Assembly (NCBI RefSeq): GCF_009388985.1
Contig: NZ_CP036422.1
Span: 3,300,501-3,364,500, forward strand
Source of the DNA: Halioglobus maricola
Lineage (GTDB): Bacteria; Pseudomonadota; Gammaproteobacteria; Pseudomonadales; Halieaceae
Length of the DNA: 64,000 nt
Reading direction: 5' to 3'
Shown here: positions 8,574 through 17,146 of the stretch, in pieces
How positions within the stretch are numbered: the stretch's first letter is position 1
Layout of the letters: every line of letters starts with the position of its first letter
Position numbers and translations under genes: made by a program
The notes under the pieces: model-generated
Told to the model about the DNA's origin: nothing
What the model saw: the letters and a program-made list of their open reading frames with translations, nothing else
Databases searched by the model: none

Positions 8574-10277
8574 TTACTGCTTTGATTTTTGCTCTGCTGC
8601 ATGCTTACCCACGATGTAAGCGAAGGTCAGCCCTGGGCCCAAGGTCGTCCCCCCACCCGGATAAACGCCGCCCATGATAGAGTCCATTTCATTTCCACAG
8701 GTGTAGAGCCCTTCAATCGGCAGACCTCTCTCGGACAAAACCTGTCCATGGATATTGGCCGTCAATCCGCAAGCGGTTCCAATATCACCATGCTGCAATT
8801 TGACTGCATAAAAAGGCCCCTCGAGCGGCCTAAGACATTCGTTAGGCTGATGCCCTGGGTCGCCCATTAATCTTTGGTAGGCTGTTGATCCCTTTCCGAA
8901 TTCCCTATCAATACCGTGAGCCGCATCGGCATTGAAGCCTTCAAGAGTTTCCGACAACTGATTCGCGGGAACACCGATCTCAGATGCCAGCGCTGCTATA
9001 GTCTCACCGTGTTTTAAATAACCTGACGCCAAGTGCTTTTTGTAAGGGATTGGCGCAGGCCTAACTGCTCCTAAACCAAATTTTTTCAACATGGTTTGGT
9101 CGCAGATTAACCAGGCGTGTTTGAGGCCATTGGCGATCATCGCCTCACCAAAATTGTGATACGAAATCGCTTCATTGGTAAATCGCAGCCCCTCTTCATT
9201 AACTGCAATTACGCCTGGCTTCGCACGATCAATCAAATTGGTATGCGGTACTACTGTCTCATCACCGTCAGTGACAAGGGTCACGGGCATCCAGAATGCG
9301 GCATTTGCTGAAACCGATATATCTTTGGCCCCAACTTTTACAGCGGCATCCTGTGCTTCACCGATATTTGCAGAACGTACCAAGGTATGATGCTCAGCAC
9401 CGCCGCCCACATGAGGCATTCTCGCTGCTCTTTTTTCGGCACTTTGAGAAAACCCACCCGATGCCAACACCACACCGCGACGAGCGCCCAAGCGCATTTC
9501 CTGGCCCTGGTGCTCTACAACCAGGCCGGTGACAGCGCCATCTTCTTCAATTAAATCCGTCAGCCCGGTATTTAGTTTGAGTGGTATTTCGCGATCAAAC
9601 ACAGTCTTCGCCAATCGAGCCACCAGGGCCTGACCAAACAACAGGCGAGTACCGCGGCCATAGCGCAACAGGCTTACAATGTGATTACCGAGAAGACGGG
9701 TAACATACCAGAATGATTTTATTGATCGCGTGACGTTAAACAGATGAGGAAAGTCATCATGATTGACCATCAAGCCATTAAATAGGGTAATGTCCCCCAA
9801 TGGTGGACAAAGATCTGCGAGGTGCGATTTCAGCTCACGCCCATCGTAAAGAGCAGCGTCCAAGGTCCGCCCACCCGTTGCAGCACCAGGCTTATCCGAC
9901 TGGTAATCAGGCGAATAATCTCTATGTTGAAATCTCAGTTCTGTATTGCTCTCAAAAAAAGACACCATCTCCGGGCCTTTTTCCAAAAACGTCTGTATCA
10001 GCTCTGGCTTAAAGTACTCGCCTGCCAGCGTTTCTATATAGATATAGGCGGAGTCGTAACTGTCCTGCATACCCGCTGCACGCATCTTCGGATTATTTGG
10101 AATCCACGATGCACCACCGGAAATCGCTGATGTGCCGCCGTACTGACTGGCCTTTTCTATAATGAGCACATCGAGCCCACCCAGGCTGGCAGTAATCGCT
10201 GCAGCCATACCAGCTGCACCCGAACCAACCACGACTAAATCATAGACCTCGTCGTATTGCGCTTCCTGTGAGTTCAA
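8574..10277 (-). CDS. FAD-dependent oxidoreductase, 3-ketosteroid dehydrogenase/fumarate reductase type
   Basis: 567 residues from a TTG at 10277. The next in-frame ATG falls inside the nucleotide-binding loop, so TTG is the most likely start. The dinucleotide motif GSGAAG is at residues 18-23, followed by GGTSAISGGASW, typical of the fumarate reductase/succinate dehydrogenase flavoprotein family. The C-terminal MGGVYPGGGTTLGPGL closes the FAD site. Length and motifs fit the 3-ketosteroid delta-dehydrogenase-like branch, which desaturates next to a ring ketone. Lies downstream of two SDR genes on the same strand, which could supply a ketone. Substrate is inferred only by family. Confidence 0.85.
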   Translation of the reverse strand: MNSQEAQYDEVYDLVVVGSGAAGMAAAITASLGGLDVLIIEKASQYGGTSAISGGASWIPNNPKMRAAGMQDSYDSAYIYIETLAGEYFKPELIQTFLEKGPEMVSFFESNTELRFQHRDYSPDYQSDKPGAATGGRTLDAALYDGRELKSHLADLCPPLGDITLFNGLMVNHDDFPHLFNVTRSIKSFWYVTRLLGNHIVSLLRYGRGTRLLFGQALVARLAKTVFDREIPLKLNTGLTDLIEEDGAVTGLVVEHQGQEMRLGARRGVVLASGGFSQSAEKRAARMPHVGGGAEHHTLVRSANIGEAQDAAVKVGAKDISVSANAAFWMPVTLVTDGDETVVPHTNLIDRAKPGVIAVNEEGLRFTNEAISYHNFGEAMIANGLKHAWLICDQTMLKKFGLGAVRPAPIPYKKHLASGYLKHGETIAALASEIGVPANQLSETLEGFNADAAHGIDREFGKGSTAYQRLMGDPGHQPNECLRPLEGPFYAVKLQHGDIGTACGLTANIHGQVLSERGLPIEGLYTCGNEMDSIMGGVYPGGGTTLGPGLTFAYIVGKHAAEQKSKQ

Positions 10278-10309
10278 TGCATTGCCCGTGTCTTACTTGA
10301 GTTATTATG

Positions 10310-10347
10310 GCGGAGCTAACCCAACACAGTGTTTGGGTTAGCTCCGC
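10310..10347. terminator. long perfect hairpin, possible terminator or mRNA end
   Basis: A 15-base arm, GCGGAGCTAACCCAA (10310-10324), is exactly complementary to 10333-10347 across an 8-base gap. Neither strand has a clear T-run after it, so it is not a textbook intrinsic terminator. It lies between the SDR gene (ending at 10393) and the flavoprotein gene, both on the minus strand. It could partly terminate, protect the SDR transcript 3' end, or be a processing site. A smaller stem, TTAACC/GGTTAA at 10357-10372, sits beside it. Confidence 0.6.
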
Positions 10348-10392
10348 AGGTTCAATTTAACCAAAGGGTTAACAAACAAATGTTATCGACCC

Positions 10393-11250
10393 TTAGTCGA
10401 GAATATCATTCATAAATTGACCTAACTTGTCGGCGTTTAGAGAATGCAGGCCCGCCATTCCGGTGTGAGTAAGACCACCATCAGCAAAGTAGTTAGTGCC
10501 TGTTATCCACTCCGACTCATCAGAAGCAAAATAGGCCACGATTGGGGCAATATCTTCAGGGGTCCCCATCCGATCAACGGCAAAGATTTGGTCGCGCATT
10601 TTCTTGGTTACGCTAACAATTGCTTCTGCATCTTCATAAGATATCCCCTGTCTCATTGCATTCGACGCAATGATATGCCGACCTTCAATTGAACCAAGCG
10701 CGAGACTATTAAAGCGAATTTTGTGGCAGCCAAATTCAACGGCAAGAGTTTTAACCAATGCCTGTAGACCACCCTTTGCAGCGCTGTAAGCAGATATATG
10801 TTTGATGCCAACATTAGCGGTCATGGAGGAACTGAACAAGACTGAACCAGACTTCTGCTCAATCATGGTAGGAAGCGCCGCACGAACTGGTAGCCACTGT
10901 CCGGTAAGCTCCAGTTCAAGACAGCGTGTCCAGAAATCCTTGTCCTGCTCCGATGCTTCAGCAACCCAAACATCGCCCGCATTTGCCCACACACAATCAA
11001 TCCGGCCAAACGCCTCGTTGGCTTTAGCCGCCATCTCTTCACAGGCCTCCTCGGAACGGGTATCGGACACCAGCGTCACAACTTCGGCCCCAGCAGCCCG
11101 GCAGGCCTCTGCGGCTTCCATCAGCGGCTCTTCGCGTATATCGTTAAGAACAAGCTTGGCACCCTCTTCGGCGCAGCGCTTGACGGCAGCGGTACCAATC
11201 GAGCCGCCAGCACCTGTCACGATCATGACTTTATTTTCTAACCGTTTCAT
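10393..11250 (-). CDS. short-chain dehydrogenase/reductase (SDR)
   Basis: 285 residues, ATG with GAGGA upstream. Cofactor loop TGAGGSIG (residues 12-19), NAG at 90-92, catalytic YSAAK (Tyr155, Lys159) with Ser141 or Ser142. Asp37 after the second strand suggests NAD(H) rather than NADP(H). A classical SDR that would oxidise a secondary alcohol or reduce a ketone. Some 30 extra residues after the usual IDGG-type end (TYFADGGL-like region, then HTGMAGLHSL) make it slightly longer than usual. On the same strand as the flavoprotein and the next SDR, so part of the catabolic cluster. Confidence 0.88.
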   Translation of the reverse strand: MKRLENKVMIVTGAGGSIGTAAVKRCAEEGAKLVLNDIREEPLMEAAEACRAAGAEVVTLVSDTRSEEACEEMAAKANEAFGRIDCVWANAGDVWVAEASEQDKDFWTRCLELELTGQWLPVRAALPTMIEQKSGSVLFSSSMTANVGIKHISAYSAAKGGLQALVKTLAVEFGCHKIRFNSLALGSIEGRHIIASNAMRQGISYEDAEAIVSVTKKMRDQIFAVDRMGTPEDIAPIVAYFASDESEWITGTNYFADGGLTHTGMAGLHSLNADKLGQFMNDILD

Positions 11251-11367
11251 ATGTGTTTTTCCTCAGTATCAATTTTTCGAATTAGATATTGTCTAAAACT
11301 TGTTGAAAATGCGTTTCTTAGTGTCGAGGAAATTGTGTTTTCGCACTTATTTACTCCCCACAAACAT

Positions 11368-12177
11368 CTACCATTCACCGGCACCACGTCCACCACAGAC
11401 AGGCAAGCTAAGGCCCGTGGTAAACGAAGCCTTTTCATCTGCGAGGTATAGAACGGCATAAACCACATCATCAACCAACCCCAGACGCCCTACCGGGTGT
11501 CGATCAGTAGCGAGTTGAACTACTTCCTCTTTGCTCTTTCCAAACGCGGAAAGTAGCTCTTGTGTCTCTGCAAACATGTCAGTATCGATAGTGCCGGGCT
11601 CTATCGCATTTACGCGTACTGGAACCTGTAGCCTGGCGAACTCCAGTGCCGCAGTTTGGGTGAGTGATGTCAAAGCCGCTTTACTCGCTGCATAAGCGCT
11701 AAAAAATGGCACTCCACCGCTAGCCGCCATTGATGAAATATTGACGACTGAAGCCGCTGGTTCCTCAGCACTTCGCTTGGAAAGCAGAGGCAGCAGAGTC
11801 TGTATCCCTGTATAAGCTCCACCCAGATTCACGTCCATTACCTGACTGAACTTCGACCATGGCGTGTCAGAAATAAATCCAAAATCGTTGCGACCGGCAC
11901 AATTTACCAGCACATCAACCCGCTGATCCCTTGCATCAATCGCATCTCTCAATCCAATCCAGCCCTCTTCGCTGGTAATGTCCAACTGCCTGAACTCGGC
12001 ATTACCCCCGTCATCCGCCAGGGATTGAGTAACCGCATGGCCCTGATCTTCATCGCGATCTGTAAGCCAGACAAAAGCCCCCTGGCTGGAAAATGCTTTT
12101 GCAACAGCGGCACCAATGCCGTTTGCGGCACCTGTTACGACGACCGTTTTTTGGGAATTTACTGTATTGTCGTTCAC
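11368..12177 (-). CDS. short-chain dehydrogenase/reductase (SDR)
   Basis: 269 residues from a GTG at 12177 with a strong AGGAG six bases upstream. Cofactor motif TGAANGIG (residues 15-22), Asp40 after strand 2 favouring NAD, NCAG near 92, catalytic Ser148/149 and YAASK (Tyr162, Lys166). An NAD-dependent alcohol dehydrogenase-type enzyme. It lies between the TonB receptor gene and the other SDR, all on the minus strand. I infer it belongs to the transcript started upstream of the receptor. No substrate can be assigned. Confidence 0.88.
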   Translation of the reverse strand: MNDNTVNSQKTVVVTGAANGIGAAVAKAFSSQGAFVWLTDRDEDQGHAVTQSLADDGGNAEFRQLDITSEEGWIGLRDAIDARDQRVDVLVNCAGRNDFGFISDTPWSKFSQVMDVNLGGAYTGIQTLLPLLSKRSAEEPAASVVNISSMAASGGVPFFSAYAASKAALTSLTQTAALEFARLQVPVRVNAIEPGTIDTDMFAETQELLSAFGKSKEEVVQLATDRHPVGRLGLVDDVVYAVLYLADEKASFTTGLSLPVCGGRGAGEW

Positions 12178-12236
12178 ATTTTCTCCTAGAGCATAAAACC
12201 GCCTGATTCTAGCGACCTGGAACTAAAACGCCGCTA

Positions 12237-14609
12237 TCAGAAATTGTACTGGGCATTGAAAAATACCTGCCTTGGTTTATCGACGTTCGACCAGAAACCA
12301 CCTGGATACTGAGGAACGCCACCCCCATGGTTGACTGTTGTCTCGTCGGTGAGGTTTTTGCCTACAATAGAGAGCACCCAGGCATAATCCTCACTGGCTA
12401 ATTCCACGAGCATATTAAATTTGTAAAACGAATCCTGGACAAGGTAAGGATCGTTTTGGCCAGAAAAATAGAAGTCATCGCTGAAAACAACATCGCCGCG
12501 GATTCCAGCCTGCATACCATTGCTTAAACTCCAGCGATAATCTCCGTACAAATTCCCCGTCCACTCGGGTGCAAAACGGAGCTTATCCCCCGCTGCATTT
12601 CGAGTATTAGTAGCGAGATCGCAATCATCTTCTACCGCTATCCCTGTAGAGCAATTTGCGCCAGGGTAATCATCGTATGTGGCGTCCAGATAGGCTAGAG
12701 CACCACCTAGCTCGAGCTCTGAAGTTACCGCAAAGCGAAAGTCTGCTTCTACGCCTTGTGACTTCGCTTCGGCGGCGTTCCCAAAGGTTATGCTGTTGGT
12801 TTCAACATTAAGTCCGCTCACCTGTAAATCGTCAAATTCGGAATAAAAGACTGCAAGATTAACGTTGAACCTGCCATCCATTAGAAAACTCTTTACGCCC
12901 AGCTCGTAACTTGTCGCATATTCGGGGTCATAGACACTGGTGCTCTGGTCGGGTGCCAGATTATTGAAGCCTCCCGCCTTGGTAGCCTCGGTATAGGACC
13001 CATACAGCATCGTGTCATCAGAGACGTCCCACTGTAGGGAAACACTGGGGTCCGTACTCGTTTCACTGACGTTTGTCTCATCTAGATCCGCAGTAGTGAA
13101 CGGAACACTTCCGAAAGCGTCCAGTATTAGCTGGTTAAAAGGCGAATCGACCAGGAAAGTCGGTTGGCTTGAATGAACAGGCCTGTCTTTTGACTCATCT
13201 GTATAGCGAACACCCAGATTGAGTCGCAAGGCTTCGTTGATATTCCAGGTAAGCTGAGCAAAGGCAGACCAAGCCGTTGTCTCCTCTTTAAAATGTCGAT
13301 CGTTATAGAAATCTGCAAAAGCCGGAGCTCCGAGCTCCGTCAATTTAAACAGTGTTCTGAAACCATCTTGCTCGATCGTGCGATCCATATAGAACAGCCC
13401 CAGAACATAATCGACCGTTTCACCACCTGGCGAGACAAGGCGAAACTCCTGGGTGTACTGACTAAGCTCATCACCACCATTACCTTTGTCACCCTGAAAT
13501 GTAAGCCAATCTGCCGGCGCTACCGATTGCGCGTAATACTCCTCCTGCTCGTAAGCTGAGTAGCCGGAAATACCGGTAAGAGTACCCATACTTCCCACAT
13601 CCCAATCAAATTGAAAGGTCGCGGATTCGGATTCAATAGACGCGGACAACTCTTTGTTGGTCACTTCAAGCCTAGTTTCATCGTCGCTTAAATCAAGCCG
13701 GTAGCCATTAGAAACCACGCCGTTATCGATAAAATCAAAATTGGGGTCGCGGGCCTGCCAGTCTGCAAGAACAAGCGCCCCTTCCGCGCCAGGCTGAACA
13801 CCCAATGGAGCAAAGTGCTGGCCGTCGATATCTCTGTTTGAAGCCTCCAGCTTTCCGAAGAATGACAGTGAGTCCGTTGCATCCCAAACCATGCTTAAGC
13901 GCAAGACATCGACCGTGTTGGTATTCTGGTCACTAGCGCCTTTCAGGATCGTTCCATCAGAAGAAAGTCGCGTATTGGTGTCCAGCCAGCCGCCCTCCTC
14001 GGTGTATTGACCTGTTAATCTCGCATAAAAGTTTTCAGTCAAAGCGCCTGATACAGCACCTTCAACGTAGTACCCCTCATTTTCGAATTCATAACCGCCG
14101 CGGACATAGCCCTCGGTCTCTGCTGCAGGCCTTTTCGTGTGAATAACCACAGCACCTGCAACTGAGTTTTTTCCTGCCAATATACCCTGAGGCCCTTTCA
14201 ACACCTCTACCCGCTCTATATCCAGAAAAGGCGCATTGAACTGATAGCCACGACTCACATAGATACTATCAATATACATACCAACAGATTGCTCGGCTGC
14301 CGTATTGCTGGCCCCAGTTCCCAAGCCTCGAATCGTCATATAGCTTGGGCCGGAGGCATTCGAGAAAGTGACATTGGTCAATTGTTCTCCGAGGTCCTGC
14401 ATTTCAAAGACGTTCTCTCTGGCCATAGCCTCACCAGAGACAGCCTGAATCGAAAGGGGAGTATCGGACAGCGTTTCCACACGCTTTTGCGCGGTCACGA
14501 TGATCTCTTCAAGCGCAAGATCGGCCGCGTAAGCGGCGTAGGGTGCGCACAGTGGCGCGCAAGAAAGGAGCGGGATAGCAAATGCGGGCTTGAGTTTGAA
14601 TCGGTTCAT
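12237..14609 (-). CDS. TonB-dependent outer-membrane receptor
   Basis: 790 residues. A signal peptide is followed by the TonB-box region LEEIIVTAQKR, then the plug domain with YMTIRGLG, IERVEVLKGPQGILAGKNS and GAVVIHTKRP, and a long beta-barrel that ends in a terminal aromatic, NAQYNF. GAGGAAC precedes the ATG. Receptors of this type import large or hydrophobic molecules using TonB energy; those in degradation clusters of sphingomonads and marine gammaproteobacteria often take up terpenoid, steroid or aromatic substrates. The promoter region upstream holds two copies of the palindromic operator. Probable entry point for the cluster's substrate. Confidence 0.92.
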   Translation of the reverse strand: MNRFKLKPAFAIPLLSCAPLCAPYAAYAADLALEEIIVTAQKRVETLSDTPLSIQAVSGEAMARENVFEMQDLGEQLTNVTFSNASGPSYMTIRGLGTGASNTAAEQSVGMYIDSIYVSRGYQFNAPFLDIERVEVLKGPQGILAGKNSVAGAVVIHTKRPAAETEGYVRGGYEFENEGYYVEGAVSGALTENFYARLTGQYTEEGGWLDTNTRLSSDGTILKGASDQNTNTVDVLRLSMVWDATDSLSFFGKLEASNRDIDGQHFAPLGVQPGAEGALVLADWQARDPNFDFIDNGVVSNGYRLDLSDDETRLEVTNKELSASIESESATFQFDWDVGSMGTLTGISGYSAYEQEEYYAQSVAPADWLTFQGDKGNGGDELSQYTQEFRLVSPGGETVDYVLGLFYMDRTIEQDGFRTLFKLTELGAPAFADFYNDRHFKEETTAWSAFAQLTWNINEALRLNLGVRYTDESKDRPVHSSQPTFLVDSPFNQLILDAFGSVPFTTADLDETNVSETSTDPSVSLQWDVSDDTMLYGSYTEATKAGGFNNLAPDQSTSVYDPEYATSYELGVKSFLMDGRFNVNLAVFYSEFDDLQVSGLNVETNSITFGNAAEAKSQGVEADFRFAVTSELELGGALAYLDATYDDYPGANCSTGIAVEDDCDLATNTRNAAGDKLRFAPEWTGNLYGDYRWSLSNGMQAGIRGDVVFSDDFYFSGQNDPYLVQDSFYKFNMLVELASEDYAWVLSIVGKNLTDETTVNHGGGVPQYPGGFWSNVDKPRQVFFNAQYNF

Positions 14610-14725
14610 AATAGTTCCTCTTATCTTTATGTTCCTATGCGGTGCGGCGGCAGAAACAGGTGAATGTCAGGTATCTCATCAACATTAGTCATTGACGGAC
14701 GGTCAGTGTGCCACCGCCTAAAAAG

Positions 14726-14737
14726 TGCACTAGTATA
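14726..14737. promoter_or_regulatory. TGCACTARTGCA-type operator, site C (imperfect)
   Basis: TGCACTAGTATA matches the consensus at 10 of 12 positions. It lies 29 bp from site D, centre to centre, on the receptor side. It covers the region just downstream of the receptor gene's proposed -10 on the minus strand, so with site D it brackets that promoter. Confidence 0.45.
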
Positions 14738-14738
14738 A

Positions 14739-14767
14739 ACTATAGAGACAAATATGCACTAATGCAA
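14739..14767 (-). promoter_or_regulatory. candidate promoter of the TonB receptor gene
   Basis: On the minus strand TTGCAT (14762-14767) and TATAGT (14739-14744) are separated by 17 bases. The -10 matches the sigma-70 consensus in five of six places; the -35 is weak. Operator site D overlaps the -35 and site C lies just past the -10, an arrangement expected for repression. Confidence 0.5.
14755..14766. promoter_or_regulatory. TGCACTAATGCA operator, site D
   Basis: Exact copy of the 12-bp motif TGCACTAATGCA, overlapping the -35 of the receptor promoter on the minus strand. Identical to site E, 148 bp away. Confidence 0.6.
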
Positions 14768-14889
14768 GGACTGGATCTGCGAGTTGGCTCGGAGCATGCA
14801 GGCCTGGTGCAAGCCCTCCTGCTTCAGAGCCGTGAGGCTGTCAGTCTATAGAGAGAAATGGTCAGTCCAGCAGCAGTTATGCGGTGAGC

Positions 14890-14918
14890 TTGACAGCATA
14901 AATGCACTAATGCATATT
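14890..14918 (+). promoter_or_regulatory. candidate promoter of the SDR gene with embedded operator
   Basis: TTGACA at 14890-14895 is a perfect -35; after 17 bases CATATT (14913-14918) matches the -10 consensus at four of six. Operator site E fills the spacer and touches the -10. The same layout, CTTGACAGC then the palindrome, occurs at 6174, which argues that the arrangement is selected. Confidence 0.55.
14903..14914. promoter_or_regulatory. TGCACTAATGCA operator, site E
   Basis: Exact 12-bp copy between the -35 and -10 of the SDR promoter. Flanking bases A and T extend the symmetry to ATGCACTAATGCAT. Confidence 0.6.
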
Positions 14919-14953
14919 TATTGTTTTGGTATACTTCGTCCCGCGGAGCAAGT

Positions 14954-15733
14954 ATGGAAAATGATAACAATGAGCCGTTACCGATCTACAATTTCGGCGG
15001 AAAAGTGGCGCTTGTCACAGGTGGTGCCTCTGGTATCGGGGCGGCAGCCGCCAGGCGCTACGCGCAGAGTAACGCCAAGGTTGTGGTAGCTGATATTGAT
15101 GCAGCGGCGGCTGCGCGCTATGCCGATGCGCTTGTCGCAGAAGGTGGGAGCGCAGTGGGGTTTGGCTGCGACGTAGGTGATGAAGGTCAGGTGGAAAGCC
15201 TAATGGCCTTCGCGGTAGAGACATTCGGTGGTCTCGATTATGCGTTTAATAATGCCGGTATTATTGGATTCGAAGGTAATCCAACGGGGCAATTCACAAC
15301 AGAAAACTGGACAAAGACTCTTGGTGTTAACCTGTCGGGCGTCTTCAACTGCCTCAAGCATGAGTTGGCGTATATGGCTGGGCATGGCGGCGGCACCATT
15401 GTTAACAACAGTTCATCAGCGGGCCTGTTTGCTGCTCACGCTGGCGCGGCCTACGGAGCCACCAAGCACGGGGTGATCGGTTTGACGAAAACTGCGGCCA
15501 AGGAATATCTGGGCAAGAATATCCGAGTCAACGCCATCTGCCCGGGTGGCGTGGCCACTCCTCTTCTGGAGGGCATGGCTGGTATGCCAATTCCTGCAAC
15601 TGCACCTGGTGGTGAAATGCCCCCGATTGCTTCACCTGAACAAATTGCCGAGGGCGTTATGTGGCTCAGCTCACCTGCCTCTGCTTTTGTTATCGGCCAG
15701 GCATTATTGATCGACGGGGGCATGTTTCTGTAG
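14954..15733 (+). CDS. short-chain dehydrogenase/reductase (SDR)
   Basis: 259 residues from the ATG at 14954, chosen for the GGAG about 6 bases upstream; the frame extends to a TTG at 14921, but that would overlap the promoter. Cofactor loop TGGASGIG (residues 22-29), Asp47 favouring NAD, NNAG near 99, catalytic Ser153-155 region and YGATK (Tyr167, Lys171), closing LLIDGGMF. Third SDR of the block and divergent from the receptor gene. Transcription is probably controlled by operator site E. A ring or side-chain alcohol dehydrogenase role is inferred from context. Confidence 0.88.
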   Translation: MENDNNEPLPIYNFGGKVALVTGGASGIGAAAARRYAQSNAKVVVADIDAAAAARYADALVAEGGSAVGFGCDVGDEGQVESLMAFAVETFGGLDYAFNNAGIIGFEGNPTGQFTTENWTKTLGVNLSGVFNCLKHELAYMAGHGGGTIVNNSSSAGLFAAHAGAAYGATKHGVIGLTKTAAKEYLGKNIRVNAICPGGVATPLLEGMAGMPIPATAPGGEMPPIASPEQIAEGVMWLSSPASAFVIGQALLIDGGMFL

Positions 15734-15971
15734 CCGGATCAGCGGGGTAAAATTTTAACTGGCAGCTTTGGCTGATTTTCTGGGGAAGGTATATGGAACG
15801 ATATGGAAAAAGTTGTGTTCTCAGAAATTCAACTCGCCTGATTCGCCTTGTATAGCTGGAAAATACAGAATCTCGCCGATTGCCTGCACCTAGTCGGCGG
15901 TAATGATTCTTGAAGTGTTTAGCCGTGATAAAACTGATGTTTATCGAAAGAGTTCCAGCAGATTCCGCGTA

Positions 15972-16652
15972 TCAACCATTAATAATCGGGTAGGCTTCAT
16001 CGACAACCTTATTGACCAGTGCCTCTACTTTGCGCATAGATTTACTAATAGATTCACCCTTGAGCAAACCCTGGGTGAACCACTGCTCACTCGCTATTCG
16101 AATAATTAGTGAGGCCTGTCCGGCCAGGATACGGGCCCGGATGCTCTTATCCCTACCCTTTAGCCGCCTGGCTATCTCCTCAGCCAAAAGTAATTCCCAT
16201 CTTCCCATCAGCGACCACTGGGTGGACTTCATACCCAACCTCAACTGCCGGGCAAAACGCCGCCTGTTAACCGAGCTGCGGCGCTTGCTGTCGGGATTGG
16301 AAAAAAAACTCTCATTCATATGCTCCATGGCCAGCAGTGCAGCCAGCAGCGGTTCCTCCGAATCAGGCCTGGCACGGAACTCCGCCATGTGGTTGTCACA
16401 AATCGCGCGAAAATCCAGCATAAGGACATCGGCTTTGCCGGTGAAGTGGTTGAAGAAAGACCGCCTGGAGACACCCGCCTTTGCTACGATAAGATCGACA
16501 GTGGTCGCTTCATAGCCACCTCCTTCATACCCTCCTAGTTCAGCAAACAGTTCGTCTGCAGCAATAATCATTGCTTCTCGCGCTTTAGATTTCCGTAAGG
16601 TATTGCCGGTCGATGCTGTGTCAGATTTTTTTTTGGACTTGGATTTTGCCAT
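15972..16652 (-). CDS. TetR family transcriptional regulator
   Basis: 226 residues from the ATG at 16652, which has GGA eight bases upstream; the longer frame to 16694 is less likely. A lysine/serine-rich tail (KSKSKKKSD) precedes a TetR helix-turn-helix: ATTVDLIVAKAGVSRRSFFNHF, after a glycine-tyrosine-rich insertion (GGYEGGGYE) in the helix 1-2 region that is longer than usual. The C-terminal ligand domain ends in the last 140 residues. As the only local regulator in the block, it is the leading candidate to bind the TGCACTARTGCA sites. Its own upstream region lacks that motif, so it would not autoregulate by the same site. Confidence 0.85.
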   Translation of the reverse strand: MAKSKSKKKSDTASTGNTLRKSKAREAMIIAADELFAELGGYEGGGYEATTVDLIVAKAGVSRRSFFNHFTGKADVLMLDFRAICDNHMAEFRARPDSEEPLLAALLAMEHMNESFFSNPDSKRRSSVNRRRFARQLRLGMKSTQWSLMGRWELLLAEEIARRLKGRDKSIRARILAGQASLIIRIASEQWFTQGLLKGESISKSMRKVEALVNKVVDEAYPIING

Positions 16653-16694
16653 TTTAATTCCAGTTTCGAGGCGCAAACAGGCGTGTACTCGCAA

Positions 16695-17146
16695 AGAAAG
16701 AAAAGTCTTGAATTACTATGAATAATCCAATTCTCCACTATCTTTTACCGAATTGCACCCGCACCGTAATCATTGAGCACTAGCCAGTCAAACAGCACGC
16801 AACCCAGAGCGCCGACACCCCCTACCCTAGCACGCCTCATTTACCCTACGGCAGCATTGAAGCGCAATACCAATAACTATGACCGAGTGGTAAACGGAAG
16901 CATCCGCACCAGAACCCCATCATTGTCTACAAAATGGTGCTTCAGCGCGGCCCAAATATGGATTAGCAGAAGAGCGACAATGGTCCAGTAGATGCCTTTG
17001 TGGAAACTCAGGAGTACGTCGTGCATAGAGTCAGCCACGAGATCGAAACAATAGTATTCGTCAGCCTGGTGTTACCCTTCACTCTGATCTTCCCGGGATC
17101 GCCTCTCAGGGAAAAGAACGTTGACAGGACCGTGTTCAGGGATAGC
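16695..17146. other. intergenic stretch with decayed gene remnants
   Basis: The 450 bp between the TetR gene and the alpha/beta hydrolase hold no intact gene. The right part contains a cytochrome b561 C-terminal remnant on the minus strand. Next to it, minus 16745-16840, a 31-codon frame with DWLVLNDY is faintly like the start of a YceI protein, which often follows b561 genes; this second point is weak. The stretch coincides with the change from AT-richer to GC-richer DNA. Confidence 0.55.
16877..17070 (-). pseudogene. cytochrome b561 C-terminal remnant
   Basis: On the minus strand, the frame ending at a TAG (16877-16879) reads LLSFHKGIYWTIVALLLIH, then WAALKHHFVDNDGVLVRMLP. This is the fourth helix and conserved tail of the cytochrome b561 family, with the H-x-x-x-A-L-K-H-H-F pattern. 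The readable part is about 60 codons and meets a TAA upstream. The remaining two thirds, including the other haem ligands, are absent; the intact hydrolase gene at 17147 occupies their place. A broken, non-functional copy. b561 proteins normally shuttle electrons in the inner membrane. Confidence 0.72.

Noticed and set aside
15734-15971. Intergenic stretch after the third SDR
   Set aside because: A CGCCGA/TCGGCG stem with a 14-base loop near 15883-15898 is weak; no gene or site could be supported.
16745-16840. 31-codon frame resembling a YceI start next to the b561 remnant
   Set aside because: Match is only a few residues; kept as a remark but not as a feature.
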